From: Polynucleobacter sp. HIN11
Lineage (GTDB): Bacteria > Pseudomonadota > Gammaproteobacteria > Burkholderiales > Burkholderiaceae
NCBI RefSeq assembly: GCF_030297675.1
Contig: NZ_AP028142.1
Coordinates: forward strand, 868,001-932,000
Direction of reading: 5' to 3'
Length of the DNA stretch: 64,000 nucleotides
Positions 27,055-36,905 of the stretch are shown piece by piece. The position numbers and the translations under genes were made by a program. Within the stretch, counting starts at the first letter, position 1, and every line of letters begins with the position of its first letter. The notes below the pieces were generated by a model, which was not told the DNA's origin, ran no database searches, and saw only the letters and a program-made list of their open reading frames with translations.

Positions 27055-27738
27055 TTAGGAATGACTGCTTGGATTTGTTTGATCGGCGCAACGCACTGCA
27101 TCCGCAAACTGCCTGATTAATACCGGGTCTTTTACCCCTTTACGAACCTCGACTCCGCTCGAGATATCAACCGCGCAGGGGCGCAGACGAGCAATCGCCT
27201 CGCCAACGTTGTGCGAGTTCAATCCACCACTCAAAACGACCCGATGCGCGTTTACGTTTGCCCATGTGTCCGGTATAAGCTTCCAATTAAAGGCGGTGCC
27301 ACTACCGCCGTAGCCATCGACTAATGCATCCAGCAAAAAGCCGGCACCATCCCCATATTGTAGGGAAAATTCTGGGAAATTGAAGGACTGGCCAATTCGG
27401 GCGGCTTTGATCCAGGGTAGACCTCCCGAAAGCCGCCGACACTGCTCGGGGGTCTCATCCCCATGAAATTGCCAGAGGGTAATGGCAGCATTTGCCCGAA
27501 TCTCCTCCATCTGATTGGGGGTGGGATTAACCACCAGCCCTACAGCATCCATGGAGGCAGGCAATTGGGTAATGAGGGTGCCGGCATCTTCTGGGCTAAT
27601 CGCTCTAGGGCTTTGTGGGTAAAAGACAAAACCCACGGCATCGACCTCGGCCGCCACCGCGGCCTCAATATCGGCAGGTGTGCGCAAGCCACAGATCTTG
27701 ATCCGGGTGTGTTTGGGAGTGAAGGTTAGTAAGCCCAT
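27055..27738 (-). CDS. trpF: Phosphoribosylanthranilate isomerase
   Basis: A 227-residue TIM-barrel enzyme of tryptophan synthesis. The catalytic cysteine is in [12 protein letters not shown] near residue 16. The catalytic aspartate is in [18 protein letters not shown], and [12 protein letters not shown] plus AVDISSGVE form the phosphate site. It is separate from TrpC, as is usual in betaproteobacteria. It lies between truA (2 bases away) and trpB. Confidence 0.95.
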   Translation of the reverse strand: MGLLTFTPKHTRIKICGLRTPADIEAAVAAEVDAVGFVFYPQSPRAISPEDAGTLITQLPASMDAVGLVVNPTPNQMEEIRANAAITLWQFHGDETPEQCRRLSGGLPWIKAARIGQSFNFPEFSLQYGDGAGFLLDALVDGYGGSGTAFNWKLIPDTWANVNAHRVVLSGGLNSHNVGEAIARLRPCAVDISSGVEVRKGVKDPVLIRQFADAVRCADQTNPSSHS

Positions 27739-27740
27739 AG

Positions 27741-28565
27741 TTAAGATTGGAGCATAAGCTCTTTTGGAAAACCGGCATTGTGCAAATGCGGTGCTGGGAT
27801 TGCAAATTCTCCTGGGTAGGCCACCCGCACCAAGTACAGGCCATCAGGGGCAAAGGTTGGCGCTGCTAAGTCCCGATTTCTACCGGCAAGGACAGCATTC
27901 ATCCAATCGCTGGGTTGCCGCCCTAGGCCAATATGCAAAAGACTCCCAACAATATTGCGCACCATGTGATGTAAAAAGGCATTGGCCCTGACCTTGAAAT
28001 ACACAAAGGGTTGCTGATCTAGGATGGCGCATTCGTAAAGATGCTTCACAGGGGTCTTGCTTTGACACTCCGATGCCCGAAATGACGAGAAATCATGCTC
28101 ACCTACCAAGTACTGTGCAGCGATTTGCATTTGTTCGATATCAAACCACTGACCGGCTGGCAGCATTTGATAGCCATAGCGCTGATACAAGATGGGTGAA
28201 CGCGTTGGCCCAGCCAGTAAGGCATAAATATAAGTACGCTCTTGGGCACTAAAGCGCGCATCGAAATCATTCATGACGGGCTTTGCCCAGTTCACCACCA
28301 CATCGGGCGGCAAAAAGGTATTAATCCCTCGTACCCAAGACCAATCCTCGCGCTCCACCTGAGCATCAAAGTGCACCACCTGCCCGAGCGCATGCACACC
28401 AGTATCGGTTCGCCCTGCCGCAGTGACTCTCACTGCTTGTCTGTTCCCAATGAACTGACAAATCGCGGATTCGAGGACGACTTGAACGGTCGGTTGGTTG
28501 GGTTGAACTTGCCATCCGCAATAGGCGCGGCCGTCATACTGCACGCCTAGAGCAATCCGAGTCAT
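27741..28565 (-). CDS. truA: tRNA pseudouridine(38-40) synthase
   Basis: A 274-residue enzyme that converts uridines 38-40 of the anticodon arm to pseudouridine. The catalytic aspartate is D54 in [20 protein letters not shown], and the second half holds [17 protein letters not shown]. Length is normal. The gene is flanked without gaps by fimV and trpF, a conserved arrangement in this family. Confidence 0.96.
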   Translation of the reverse strand: MTRIALGVQYDGRAYCGWQVQPNQPTVQVVLESAICQFIGNRQAVRVTAAGRTDTGVHALGQVVHFDAQVEREDWSWVRGINTFLPPDVVVNWAKPVMNDFDARFSAQERTYIYALLAGPTRSPILYQRYGYQMLPAGQWFDIEQMQIAAQYLVGEHDFSSFRASECQSKTPVKHLYECAILDQQPFVYFKVRANAFLHHMVRNIVGSLLHIGLGRQPSDWMNAVLAGRNRDLAAPTFAPDGLYLVRVAYPGEFAIPAPHLHNAGFPKELMLQS

Positions 28566-29936
28566 TTAACGATCGTGACGTTGATTGATTTGCGCCATCA
28601 GGCCACGAGCGGCGATGGTAATCTGCGGATCAACCTGACTACTCACCAGCAGAATCTCTTCCAAAGCTTTGCGCGCTGCTACAAAATCCTCAATGGTGAT
28701 GTAAGCCTTCACCAAATTGAGTTTTACCCGCAAGGCCTCAGCATCGTGCTGTTTAGGTGAGTCTAGATTTAGGTCAAGACTCGACAGAATAGCGGCCGCT
28801 TTGGGCGGAATCGCTGAGGTGCTCGAAGCTAGCTTGGTCTCTTTGGCATCAAGGGATGATTCATGAGATTGCGATTCAGCACGGCGGGTGTAGCGGGCTA
28901 GAGACCAAAGCAGCAAGCCCGTGATACCGATTAAGCCAACGCCTACAAGGGCTGGACCCCATTGATCCATGCCTGACTTTGGTTTGGCAGAATCACTCGG
29001 GCTCACACTCTCCTTGCGAGCCTCTAAGAGCTTTTGGAGGTCAGCAATATTTTTCTCAAGCTCTGCCACGCGCGCCTTACTTTGTGCCAAGGCCTTTTCT
29101 TGGGCAACCATCTCCTCCACATAACGCCTTGTATCTGCCTCGCTACCTGCGCCTGGGCCAATCCGCAAGCGATCCTCGCCAACTCCCTGTGTTGGGTTTG
29201 AGGCCTGAGTCGCCGCGCGACTTGGCGTGGCGCTTTGACCCGATCCACCCTGCTGCTCGAGCCATACACGATTTGCCTCTTGTGCAAACTCCTTTGCTTG
29301 TGCGGGAGTAATTGAACCTAACAAAGCAGCATCGGGCTTATTGAGTTGTGCGCCAGCTTTTAGGCGATGGATACTGCCCCCAATAAATGCATCTGGATTG
29401 GCTTTGTATAAAGCAAGCAAGGCTTCGTCCATATCGGCGCTACCCAATTGCGGTCTGATCTGCGAGGCGATCTCACTCAAACTTTGGCCTGGTCGTACCG
29501 TTACCTGGCTGACGTCGCCGACCATTAAGCTGTAGGTCTTGGCAATACCCCCGTTCGTCCATTTGAGCCCTAAGATGATGTCTACAAATGGATCCTTCCC
29601 AGTCTCAATGGGGTTCTCGGTTTGCACCACAATCAGAAATTGCTCGGGCTGATTGCGCTTGAGGGTAATGGATGGCTTGTAATCCAAAATCCGTGTAGCG
29701 ATGCCCAAACGCTCGTAGTCGGCTTTAGTCACTGGATCAATCGCTAGCGAGTCTAGGTAGGCTCGATCCTCAATACCCGTTCGCACCGGAATCTCCGCAC
29801 GCAAGGGCTCCTTGGGTTTTGACAAAATAATGGGTGATCCCAGAGTTACTGCGTGTGCGGCGGGCCACATGAAAAAGATCACGATGGCCAGCACCAGCCA
29901 GTTAAATAGGGTTTGCAGGACGCAACGCCAAGGCAT
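28566..29936 (-). CDS. fimV: FimV-like protein, short form
   Basis: A 456-residue protein with a signal peptide (1-29, ending AHA) and the FimV N-terminal domain (ILSKPKEPLRAEIPVRTG and later IVVQTENPIETGKDPFVDIILGLKW). A LysM-like segment follows (about 145-195), then a coiled coil (about 268-312), one membrane helix (about 327-347) and a helical cytoplasmic C-terminus. FimV binds septal peptidoglycan and supports type IV pili and polarity. It is about half the length of the Pseudomonas protein, lacking most of the acidic repeat region. Confidence 0.85.
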   Translation of the reverse strand: MPWRCVLQTLFNWLVLAIVIFFMWPAAHAVTLGSPIILSKPKEPLRAEIPVRTGIEDRAYLDSLAIDPVTKADYERLGIATRILDYKPSITLKRNQPEQFLIVVQTENPIETGKDPFVDIILGLKWTNGGIAKTYSLMVGDVSQVTVRPGQSLSEIASQIRPQLGSADMDEALLALYKANPDAFIGGSIHRLKAGAQLNKPDAALLGSITPAQAKEFAQEANRVWLEQQGGSGQSATPSRAATQASNPTQGVGEDRLRIGPGAGSEADTRRYVEEMVAQEKALAQSKARVAELEKNIADLQKLLEARKESVSPSDSAKPKSGMDQWGPALVGVGLIGITGLLLWSLARYTRRAESQSHESSLDAKETKLASSTSAIPPKAAAILSSLDLNLDSPKQHDAEALRVKLNLVKAYITIEDFVAARKALEEILLVSSQVDPQITIAARGLMAQINQRHDR

Positions 29937-29948
29937 CTTAGATCTATC

Positions 29949-31112
29949 TTAGGTATTGAGCAGAATGCGTAACATGCGACGTAGAGGTTCAGCGGCACCC
30001 CATAGCAACTGATCACCGACCGTGAATGCACCGAGATACTCGGGGCCCATTGCTAATTTATGCAAGCGTCCAATCGGAATCGTCATGGTGCCACTCACTG
30101 CTGCTGGGGATAACTCACGCTCGGTGATCTCCCGCTCATTAGGAACTACTTTCACCCACTGATTATCAGCCGCCAACATCTTCTCAATCTCAGCCAGCGG
30201 AATATCCTTCTTTAACTTGACAGTTAAACCCTGTGAGTGGCAACGCATCGCGCCAACTCGTACACAAATGCCATCAATCGGAATACTGCCCGGTGACCGA
30301 AATGGCGGATTGCCCATAATCTTGTTGCACTCGGCTCCTGCCTTCCACTCTTCTTTGGTTTGACCGTGCTCAACCGGCACATCAATCCAAGGAATCAAGC
30401 TGCCAGCTAAAGCAGTGTTCCGAAAGTTCGTTTTGGGAAACTCGGCCGAACGAATGGTCTGCGCTACCTTGCGATCAATATCCAAAATCCATGAGGCCGG
30501 ATCAGCAAGTTCGCTAGCTACGCTGTGATGCAAAGTGCCCATTTGTTCGAGGAGCTCACGCATATTGGCAGCTCCTGCACCAGATGCTGCTTGATAGGTC
30601 ATAGCGCTAATCCATTCAACATTCCCGCTTTTGAGAAGCCCGCCCATGGCCAGCATCATCAAGCTAACCGTGCAATTACCACCGATCCAGTTCTTACCGC
30701 CTGAGCCCAGCGCCTTATCGATCACCGGTCGATTAATGGGATCCAACACAATCACCGCGTCGTTTTCCATACGCAGTGCACTCGCCGCATCAATCCAATG
30801 CCCCTGCCAACCCGCTGCGCGCAGTTGGGGATAAATCGCCTTGGTGTAATCACCACCCTGACAGGTCAAAATCACATCACAACGGGCCAAGGCCTTCACA
30901 TCATTGGCATCTTGCAAACGAGTCTCACTTTTAGTAACTCGTTGACCATTGATCAATGGCACCTCACCACCGGCATTACTCGTGCTAAAGAAGATAGGTT
31001 CGATGTGAGTAAAGTCGTTCTCGTCTTGCATGCGTTGCATCAGCACACTACCAACCATGCCACGCCAGCCGACCAAACCTACTACAGGATTTACTAAAGG
31101 GGTATATGCCAT
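29949..31112 (-). CDS. asd: Aspartate-semialdehyde dehydrogenase
   Basis: A 387-residue enzyme that makes aspartate semialdehyde, the branch point to lysine, threonine, methionine and diaminopimelate. NADP-binding [17 protein letters not shown] is at the start, and the catalytic cysteine is C147 in [11 protein letters not shown]. The frame opens with TTG at 31118, but ATG 31112 is two codons later and preferred. It lies between leuB and fimV, as in related genomes. Confidence 0.96.
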   Translation of the reverse strand: MAYTPLVNPVVGLVGWRGMVGSVLMQRMQDENDFTHIEPIFFSTSNAGGEVPLINGQRVTKSETRLQDANDVKALARCDVILTCQGGDYTKAIYPQLRAAGWQGHWIDAASALRMENDAVIVLDPINRPVIDKALGSGGKNWIGGNCTVSLMMLAMGGLLKSGNVEWISAMTYQAASGAGAANMRELLEQMGTLHHSVASELADPASWILDIDRKVAQTIRSAEFPKTNFRNTALAGSLIPWIDVPVEHGQTKEEWKAGAECNKIMGNPPFRSPGSIPIDGICVRVGAMRCHSQGLTVKLKKDIPLAEIEKMLAADNQWVKVVPNEREITERELSPAAVSGTMTIPIGRLHKLAMGPEYLGAFTVGDQLLWGAAEPLRRMLRILLNT

Positions 31113-31136
31113 ATTCAAGTTCTTTTGATGATTTAA

Positions 31137-32210
31137 TTAACGAAGAGCCGCAACCACGGCATCACCCATTTCCGAGGTGGATACACGTTTCATTCCAGCT
31201 GTATCAATATCAGCCGTGCGATAGCCTTGAGCCAGAACTGTTTGCACAGCCTTCTCAATGCGCTCCGCTTCATTTGCTAAGTTAAGAGAAAAGCGCAACA
31301 TCATCGCTGCCGACAAAATGGTGGCCAAGGGATTAGCAATATTCTTTCCGGCAATGTCAGGGGCTGAACCATGACTAGGCTCATACAAGCCTTTATTGTT
31401 CTTATCAAGCGATGCCGATGGCAACATCCCAATCGAGCCCGTGAGCATGGCAGCCTCATCAGAGAGAATGTCTCCAAACAAATTACCAGTCACGATCACA
31501 TCAAAGGATTTGGGGGCACGTACTAATTGCATAGCAGCGTTATCCACATACATATGACTTAACTCTACATCGCTATATTCCTTGGCGATGCGTGTCATGA
31601 CCTCGCGCCATAACTGGGATGTTTCCAATACATTGGATTTATCCACACTGCATACCTTGCGATTGCGCTTGCGAGCCGCTGCAAATGCTACGTGCGCAAT
31701 TCGCTCAATCTCGGGTTCGCTGTAGCGCATGGTATCAAAGCCTTCGCGTGCCCCAGTAAAGAGGCCATCAGGAGCATTACGAATACCCTTGGGTGAGCCA
31801 AAATAGATATCACCATTAAGTTCCCGCACGATCAAAATATCGAGGCCGCCCACAATTTCAGGTTTTAGACTCGAGGCAGCGGTTAACTCCTTGTAGCAAA
31901 TCGCTGGGCGGAAGTTTGCAAAGAGGCTTAAATGTTTACGCAAACCCAAGATCGCTTGCTCGGGTCTTAACTCTCGCGCTAGAGTGTCGTATTTCCAGTC
32001 GCCCACCGCTCCAAATAAGATGGCATCTGCTGCTTTGGCTAAATCTAGAGTGGCTGGGGGCAACGGGTGACCCGCCACGTCATAGGCGGCCCCACCAACC
32101 GGTGCAGTTTCCATCTCGAGGGGTAACTTGAGCGCCTGTAGCACTTTTAATGCTTGCGCAACGATTTCCGGACCAATGCCATCGCCCGGGAGAACAGCAA
32201 TTTTCATCAT
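31137..32210 (-). CDS. leuB: 3-isopropylmalate dehydrogenase
   Basis: A 357-residue NAD enzyme that oxidises and decarboxylates 3-isopropylmalate in leucine synthesis. Typical motifs are the start [49 protein letters not shown] and [20 protein letters not shown]. Two adjacent ATGs (32210, 32207) can serve, with AAGG upstream. It follows leuD by 50 bases, the longest gap in this part of the operon. Confidence 0.97.
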   Translation of the reverse strand: MMKIAVLPGDGIGPEIVAQALKVLQALKLPLEMETAPVGGAAYDVAGHPLPPATLDLAKAADAILFGAVGDWKYDTLARELRPEQAILGLRKHLSLFANFRPAICYKELTAASSLKPEIVGGLDILIVRELNGDIYFGSPKGIRNAPDGLFTGAREGFDTMRYSEPEIERIAHVAFAAARKRNRKVCSVDKSNVLETSQLWREVMTRIAKEYSDVELSHMYVDNAAMQLVRAPKSFDVIVTGNLFGDILSDEAAMLTGSIGMLPSASLDKNNKGLYEPSHGSAPDIAGKNIANPLATILSAAMMLRFSLNLANEAERIEKAVQTVLAQGYRTADIDTAGMKRVSTSEMGDAVVAALR

Positions 32211-32260
32211 GAACCTTTATGTAATGGCGCTAGCCCATTGAGCGCCAGGAATGCGTCAGA

Positions 32261-32908
32261 CTACGGGAGCTGGGTCGCAAGCCATGGCATGCGCAATATG
32301 CGTTCTGCCTCAAAAGCTTTTATTTTATCGGCATGCCGTAAGGTCAGGCCAATATCGTCTAGACCATTGAGCAAACAATACTTCCGAAATGGAGTGACCT
32401 CAAAGCGGTAGCGACGCCCATCTGGGGCAATCACTTCTTGGCTCTCAAGGTCAATAGTGAGCTGATAACCTGAGAATGCCTTAGTCTCATTGAATAGATG
32501 ATCGACCTCTTGCTCCGACAAAACCACGGGTAAGAGGCCATTCTTAAAGCAGTTATTGAAGAAGATATCGGCAAAACTTGGGGCAATAATGGCCCTAAAT
32601 CCGTATTGCGCCAACGCCCATGGTGCATGCTCACGGGAGCTTCCGCAACCAAAGTTCTTACGAGCCAGCAAAATACCGGCGCCTTTGTAACGCGGTTGAT
32701 TTAGAACGAAGTCAGGGTTTAGAGGCCGCTTGGAACAGTCTTGACCGGGCTCACCCTGATCGAGATAGCGCCACTCATCAAAGAGGTTCTGACCAAAACC
32801 GGTCTTCTTAATTGACTTCAGAAACTGCTTAGGAATAATCGCGTCGGTATCGACGTTCTCGCGATCCAATGGGGCAACTAGCCCCTGGTAAACCGTAAAT
32901 GCATCCAT
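32261..32908 (-). CDS. leuD: 3-isopropylmalate dehydratase small subunit
   Basis: A 215-residue swivel-domain subunit that completes isopropylmalate isomerase with LeuC. Recognisable segments are [20 protein letters not shown] (about 12-31), [22 protein letters not shown] and [17 protein letters not shown]. It is separated from leuC by a small lipoprotein gene that ends two bases before its start. Confidence 0.97.
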   Translation of the reverse strand: MDAFTVYQGLVAPLDRENVDTDAIIPKQFLKSIKKTGFGQNLFDEWRYLDQGEPGQDCSKRPLNPDFVLNQPRYKGAGILLARKNFGCGSSREHAPWALAQYGFRAIIAPSFADIFFNNCFKNGLLPVVLSEQEVDHLFNETKAFSGYQLTIDLESQEVIAPDGRRYRFEVTPFRKYCLLNGLDDIGLTLRHADKIKAFEAERILRMPWLATQLP

Positions 32909-32910
32909 GA

Positions 32911-33129
32911 TTATTTGACCGGTGTGACTGTAACATCTTTGTTATTGGAATTTGTGCTTGGAGCACTCGATGAATTGGGTGCGGTCTCCACAGGCTTTGC
33001 CTGAGGATCCATTTTCTTCCCCATCTCCTGCAAATCTTTACCAACGCCTGTCCAAGTATTGGAGCACGCTGCTAGCGTGATCGCTGATAGAAGAATTAAT
33101 CCAGAGCGCATCAGTGAGTTCATATTCAT
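32911..33129 (-). CDS. Entericidin-like small lipoprotein
   Basis: A 72-residue lipoprotein. The signal peptide ends in the lipobox LAAC (C22), followed by [18 protein letters not shown], the entericidin pattern, and a Ser/Asn/Pro-rich tail. Entericidins A and B were described as a small antidote/toxin lipoprotein pair in E. coli, but the single copy here has no partner in the window. It lies between leuC and leuD, a place where related bacteria keep it. It may have an envelope role. Confident as a lipoprotein, less so on function. Confidence 0.85.
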   Translation of the reverse strand: MNMNSLMRSGLILLSAITLAACSNTWTGVGKDLQEMGKKMDPQAKPVETAPNSSSAPSTNSNNKDVTVTPVK

Positions 33130-33144
33130 ATATTCTAGGAAAGA

Positions 33145-34551
33145 TCAGGCAATCTTGCGCACATCCACAAAGTGCCCTTCAATCGCCGCGGCTGCAGCCA
33201 TTGCAGGACTAACTAAATGGGTTCGACCACCCGCACCCTGACGCCCCTCAAAATTACGGTTGGAGGTTGAGGCGCAGCGCTCTTCGGGCTCAAGACGATC
33301 GGCATTCATCGCGAGACACATCGAGCAACCAGGCTCACGCCACTCAAAGCCAGCGGCCTTAAAGACGCGATCAAGACCTTCGCGCTCTGCTTGTGCTTTT
33401 ACCAACCCAGAGCCGGGAACGACTAAGGCTTGCTTCACGTTAACTGCGACCTTTTTGCCTAAACGTTCAACCACTTTAGCTGCAGCCCGTAAGTCCTCAA
33501 TACGGCTATTAGTGCACGAGCCAATGAAGACTTTGTCTACATAGATCGTATCAAGTGGCAAATTGGGTTCAAGCCCCATGTATTGCAAGGCGCGTTCCAT
33601 CGCTTGACGCTTGATGGGGTCACGCTCGCGCTCTGGATCAGGCACACGACTGCCAATCGGCAGAACCATTTCTGGGGAGGTGCCCCAACTGACTTGGGGG
33701 GCGATCTCTTCAGCCCGCAACTCAACCACGCGATCAAAATGAGCGCCGGGATCTGAATGTAAGGTACGCCAATATTGCAACGCTTGGCGCAAAGCCTCAC
33801 CTTTGGGGGCGTAGGGTCGACCTTGGATGTATTCAATAGTGGTCTCATCAACCGCCACGAGGCCAGCACGCGCACCGGCTTCAATGGCCATATTGCAAAT
33901 GGTCATGCGACCTTCCATCGATAGCTGACGAATGGCTTCACCCGCAAACTCAATGGTGTAACCGGTACCACCAGCGGTGCCAATCTTGCCAATCACAGCC
34001 AAGATGATGTCTTTAGCAGTACTACCAGGTTGTAGGCGACCATCAACCCGTACCAACATATTCTTACTCTTTTTCATGAGCAAGGTTTGGGTTGCGAGCA
34101 CATGCTCAACCTCGGATGTACCAATCCCAAAGGCCAATGCTCCAAACGCACCATGCGTGCTGGTATGAGAGTCACCACACACCACGGTCATCCCAGGTAA
34201 GGTAGCGCCCTGCTCAGGACCAATCACATGTACGATGCCTTGCCGTTGGTCATTCATTTTGTATTGAGTAATACCAAAGCGATCGCAATTTTGATCCAAG
34301 GTATCCACTTGCAACTTCGATACCGGATCGGCAATCCCTTCGGAACGATCCGTAGTTGGGACATTGTGATCGGAAACTGCAAGGTTAGCTGAAACACGCC
34401 AGACTGGGCGCGCGGCGAGACTTAAGCCCTCAAAAGCTTGCGGGCTCGTAACCTCATGAAGCAACTGTCGATCGATATAGATGGTTGCCGTGCCGTCTTC
34501 TTCCGAATGAACGACGTGTTCATCCCACAACTTGTCATAAAGCGTACGCAT
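33145..34551 (-). CDS. leuC: 3-isopropylmalate dehydratase large subunit
   Basis: A 468-residue aconitase-family subunit. The 4Fe-4S ligands are visible in [13 protein letters not shown] and in [11 protein letters not shown]. The substrate and cluster region [21 protein letters not shown] is near 130-150. The frame extends to 34656 inside gltA, but ATG 34551 has AGGGA four bases upstream and gives the standard [14 protein letters not shown] opening. It follows gltA by 34 bases. Confidence 0.97.
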   Translation of the reverse strand: MRTLYDKLWDEHVVHSEEDGTATIYIDRQLLHEVTSPQAFEGLSLAARPVWRVSANLAVSDHNVPTTDRSEGIADPVSKLQVDTLDQNCDRFGITQYKMNDQRQGIVHVIGPEQGATLPGMTVVCGDSHTSTHGAFGALAFGIGTSEVEHVLATQTLLMKKSKNMLVRVDGRLQPGSTAKDIILAVIGKIGTAGGTGYTIEFAGEAIRQLSMEGRMTICNMAIEAGARAGLVAVDETTIEYIQGRPYAPKGEALRQALQYWRTLHSDPGAHFDRVVELRAEEIAPQVSWGTSPEMVLPIGSRVPDPERERDPIKRQAMERALQYMGLEPNLPLDTIYVDKVFIGSCTNSRIEDLRAAAKVVERLGKKVAVNVKQALVVPGSGLVKAQAEREGLDRVFKAAGFEWREPGCSMCLAMNADRLEPEERCASTSNRNFEGRQGAGGRTHLVSPAMAAAAAIEGHFVDVRKIA

Positions 34552-34585
34552 AATTCCCTTTAAAGCAAAAAAAGCAATATAACGC

Positions 34586-35899
34586 TTATTTTCGCTCAGA
34601 AATAGGAGGAACGGCTCGAGGGGTTGCGCCGATGAATAACTGACGTGGGCGACCAATCTTGTATTCCGGATCGGTAATCATTTCTTCCCACTGGGCGATC
34701 CAACCCACGGTTCGAGCAAGCGCAAAGATACAGGTAAACATCTCGGTTGGGATGCCGAGCGCCCGCTGAACAATACCGGAGTAGAAATCCACATTCGGGT
34801 AGAGCTTGCGACCCACAAAGTAATCATCCTCAAGCGCAATCTTCTCAAGGGTCATCGCAAGTTTAAAGAGTGGATCGTTCTCTAATCCAAGCTCTTTAAG
34901 AACCTCATGACAGGTCTCGCGCATGAGCTTAGCGCGGGGATCAAAATTCTTATAGACGCGGTGACCAAAACCCATCAGACGAACGTTGGAGTTTTTATCT
35001 TTCACTTGGGCAATAAATTCACCGATCTTCTCGACGCCACCACTAGCCTGAATGGAGCTCAACATCTCAAGGCAGGCTTCATTAGCGCCGCCATGGGCAG
35101 GACCCCAAAGGCAAGCAATCCCCGCGGAGATAGCTGCAAACGGATTAGTCCCCGAGGACCCAGCCAAGCGAACGGTAGAGGTCGAGGCATTTTGCTCATG
35201 ATCGGCGTGCAAGATGAAGATACGATCGAGTGCGCGAACCAAGACCGGATTGACTTTATAAGGCTCGCATGGCGTTGCAAACATCATGCGCATGAAGTTT
35301 GCCGTGTACGACAGGCTGTTATCTGGGTACATAAACGGTTGACCAATCGAGTACTTGTACGACATGGCCACCAAGGTTGGCATCTTGGCAATCAACCGAA
35401 TTTGGGCAATCTCGCGCGCTTTAGCATCACCATAATCAATTTCATCATGGTAGAAAGCGGCCATGGCACCGACCAAGCCGGTTAAAACGGCCATGGGGTG
35501 TGCGTCACGCCGGAATCCTCGCAAGAAGAACTGCATTTGCTCGTGCACCATGGTGTGATGCATCACCATGTCTTGGAACTCACGATTCTGCTTCTGATTG
35601 GGCAATTCGCCATTAATTAAGAGTTGGCAAACTTCTAGGAAGTCACATTTAGTAGCTAATTCTTCAATGGGGTAACCACGATAGAGCAATTCGCCTTTAT
35701 CGCCATCAATGAAGGTGATCTTTGAGCTGCAAGAGGCGGTCGATAAAAAGCCCGGGTCGTAAGTGAACTTTCCAGTTTGACCATAGAGCTTACGAATATC
35801 AATCACATCGGGACCTTGGGTACCCTTATAGATTGGCAGCTCGATGTCGGGCGTACCGTCTGAGAAAGAAAGTTTGGCTTTGATGTTCGATTCAATCAT
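34586..35899 (-). CDS. gltA: Citrate synthase
   Basis: A 437-residue type II citrate synthase that condenses oxaloacetate and acetyl-CoA. The catalytic histidines and aspartate are in [16 protein letters not shown] (about 266-281) and [18 protein letters not shown] (about 311-328), with the aspartate in NVDFYSGIV. It is the last TCA gene after sdhCDAB-sdhE, and leuC follows, so TCA and leucine genes may share transcripts. Confidence 0.98.
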   Translation of the reverse strand: MIESNIKAKLSFSDGTPDIELPIYKGTQGPDVIDIRKLYGQTGKFTYDPGFLSTASCSSKITFIDGDKGELLYRGYPIEELATKCDFLEVCQLLINGELPNQKQNREFQDMVMHHTMVHEQMQFFLRGFRRDAHPMAVLTGLVGAMAAFYHDEIDYGDAKAREIAQIRLIAKMPTLVAMSYKYSIGQPFMYPDNSLSYTANFMRMMFATPCEPYKVNPVLVRALDRIFILHADHEQNASTSTVRLAGSSGTNPFAAISAGIACLWGPAHGGANEACLEMLSSIQASGGVEKIGEFIAQVKDKNSNVRLMGFGHRVYKNFDPRAKLMRETCHEVLKELGLENDPLFKLAMTLEKIALEDDYFVGRKLYPNVDFYSGIVQRALGIPTEMFTCIFALARTVGWIAQWEEMITDPEYKIGRPRQLFIGATPRAVPPISERK

Positions 35900-35930
35900 G
35901 GTTTATTTCCAATCTGTCAATGCAACTCAA

Positions 35931-36188
35931 TTATCGTTGACGCAACATACCCAATACCGCTCGAGCAGGCTCAGAATCCATCGCGGGATTTAACTCTTTG
36001 CGAGCCAACAACAAATCCAGCAAATCATTGTCATCCAATTGCAAGAGCGCGGATAACGCCCTACCCTGCTCATCATTTAGTTCATGAGCGTATCGATGAA
36101 AGAAACGCTCCAGAATTAAATCGTTTTCCAACAAACCGCGTCGCGCTGCACTGCGAAGCTGATAAATCTGCTTAGCGTCAAGGCTCAT
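35931..36188 (-). CDS. sdhE: Succinate dehydrogenase flavinylation factor
   Basis: An 85-residue helical protein that promotes covalent attachment of FAD to SdhA. The RGxxE signature is present in SAARRGLLENDLILERFF (about 12-29). It overlaps sdhB by 4 bases (ATGA) and lies before gltA, the conserved betaproteobacterial order. Confidence 0.95.
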   Translation of the reverse strand: MSLDAKQIYQLRSAARRGLLENDLILERFFHRYAHELNDEQGRALSALLQLDDNDLLDLLLARKELNPAMDSEPARAVLGMLRQR

Positions 36189-36889
36189 ACCGCCCGACGC
36201 ACCATCAATTCTTTAATCTTGCCAATCGCTTTCGTTGGATTGAGATGCTTTGGACAAACGTCAACGCAGTTCATGATGGTATGGCAACGGAACAAGCGAT
36301 ACGGATCTTCCAAATTATCTAAACGCTCAGCGGTTGCTTGATCACGGCTATCGGCAATAAATCGATAGGCTTGAAGTAGGCCAGCAGGTCCAACAAATTT
36401 ATCGGGGTTCCACCAAAACGATGGGCACGAGGTTGAGCACGACGCACACAGAATGCACTCATACAAACCATCAAGCTCCTCACGCTCTGCTGGACTTTGC
36501 AAACGCTCTTTCTCAGGCGGCGGCATGTCGTTAATCAAATAAGGCTTGATCGAGAGGTATTGCTTAAAGAACAAAGTCATGTCAACAATGAGATCGCGCA
36601 CCACTGGCAGTCCTGGTAATGGACGCAAAGTAATCTTCTGGGGCAAGGAACGCATATTGGTTAGACATGCAAGGCCATTCTTACCATTGATGTTCATGGC
36701 ATCGGAGCCACAAACGCCCTCACGGCAGGAACGACGATACGAAATGCTCTCATCTTGTTTTTTAAGCGAGATCAGGGCATCTAAAAGCATGCGCTCACCC
36801 TTGAGCTCCAACTCATAGCGCTGCATCCGAGGAGCCTGATCAACGTCTGGATCGTAACGATAGATTTCAAAGATACGGGTATCACTCAT
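36185..36889 (-). CDS. sdhB: Succinate dehydrogenase iron-sulfur subunit
   Basis: A 234-residue protein with three clusters readable from cysteines: 2Fe-2S in SCREGVCGSDAM, 4Fe-4S in CILCASCSTSCPSFWW, and 3Fe-4S in CHTIMNCVDVCPKHLNPTKA. It carries electrons from SdhA to quinone. It lies 16 bases after sdhA. Confidence 0.98.
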   Translation of the reverse strand: MSDTRIFEIYRYDPDVDQAPRMQRYELELKGERMLLDALISLKKQDESISYRRSCREGVCGSDAMNINGKNGLACLTNMRSLPQKITLRPLPGLPVVRDLIVDMTLFFKQYLSIKPYLINDMPPPEKERLQSPAEREELDGLYECILCASCSTSCPSFWWNPDKFVGPAGLLQAYRFIADSRDQATAERLDNLEDPYRLFRCHTIMNCVDVCPKHLNPTKAIGKIKELMVRRAV

Positions 36890-36905
36890 AGTCTTTATCC
36901 ATGTA

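Noticed and set aside
27024..27107. N-terminal extension of trpB into trpF
   Set aside because: The extra 28 residues are foreign to TrpB, and the internal ATG at 27023 has a clear GAGGT site.
34552..34656. N-terminal extension of leuC into gltA
   Set aside because: The added residues are not LeuC-like, and ATG 34551 has AGGGA upstream.
34907..35485. A 192-codon plus-strand frame opposite gltA
   Set aside because: It is a mirror frame of a strongly conserved gene, with no recognisable domain and no start signal.
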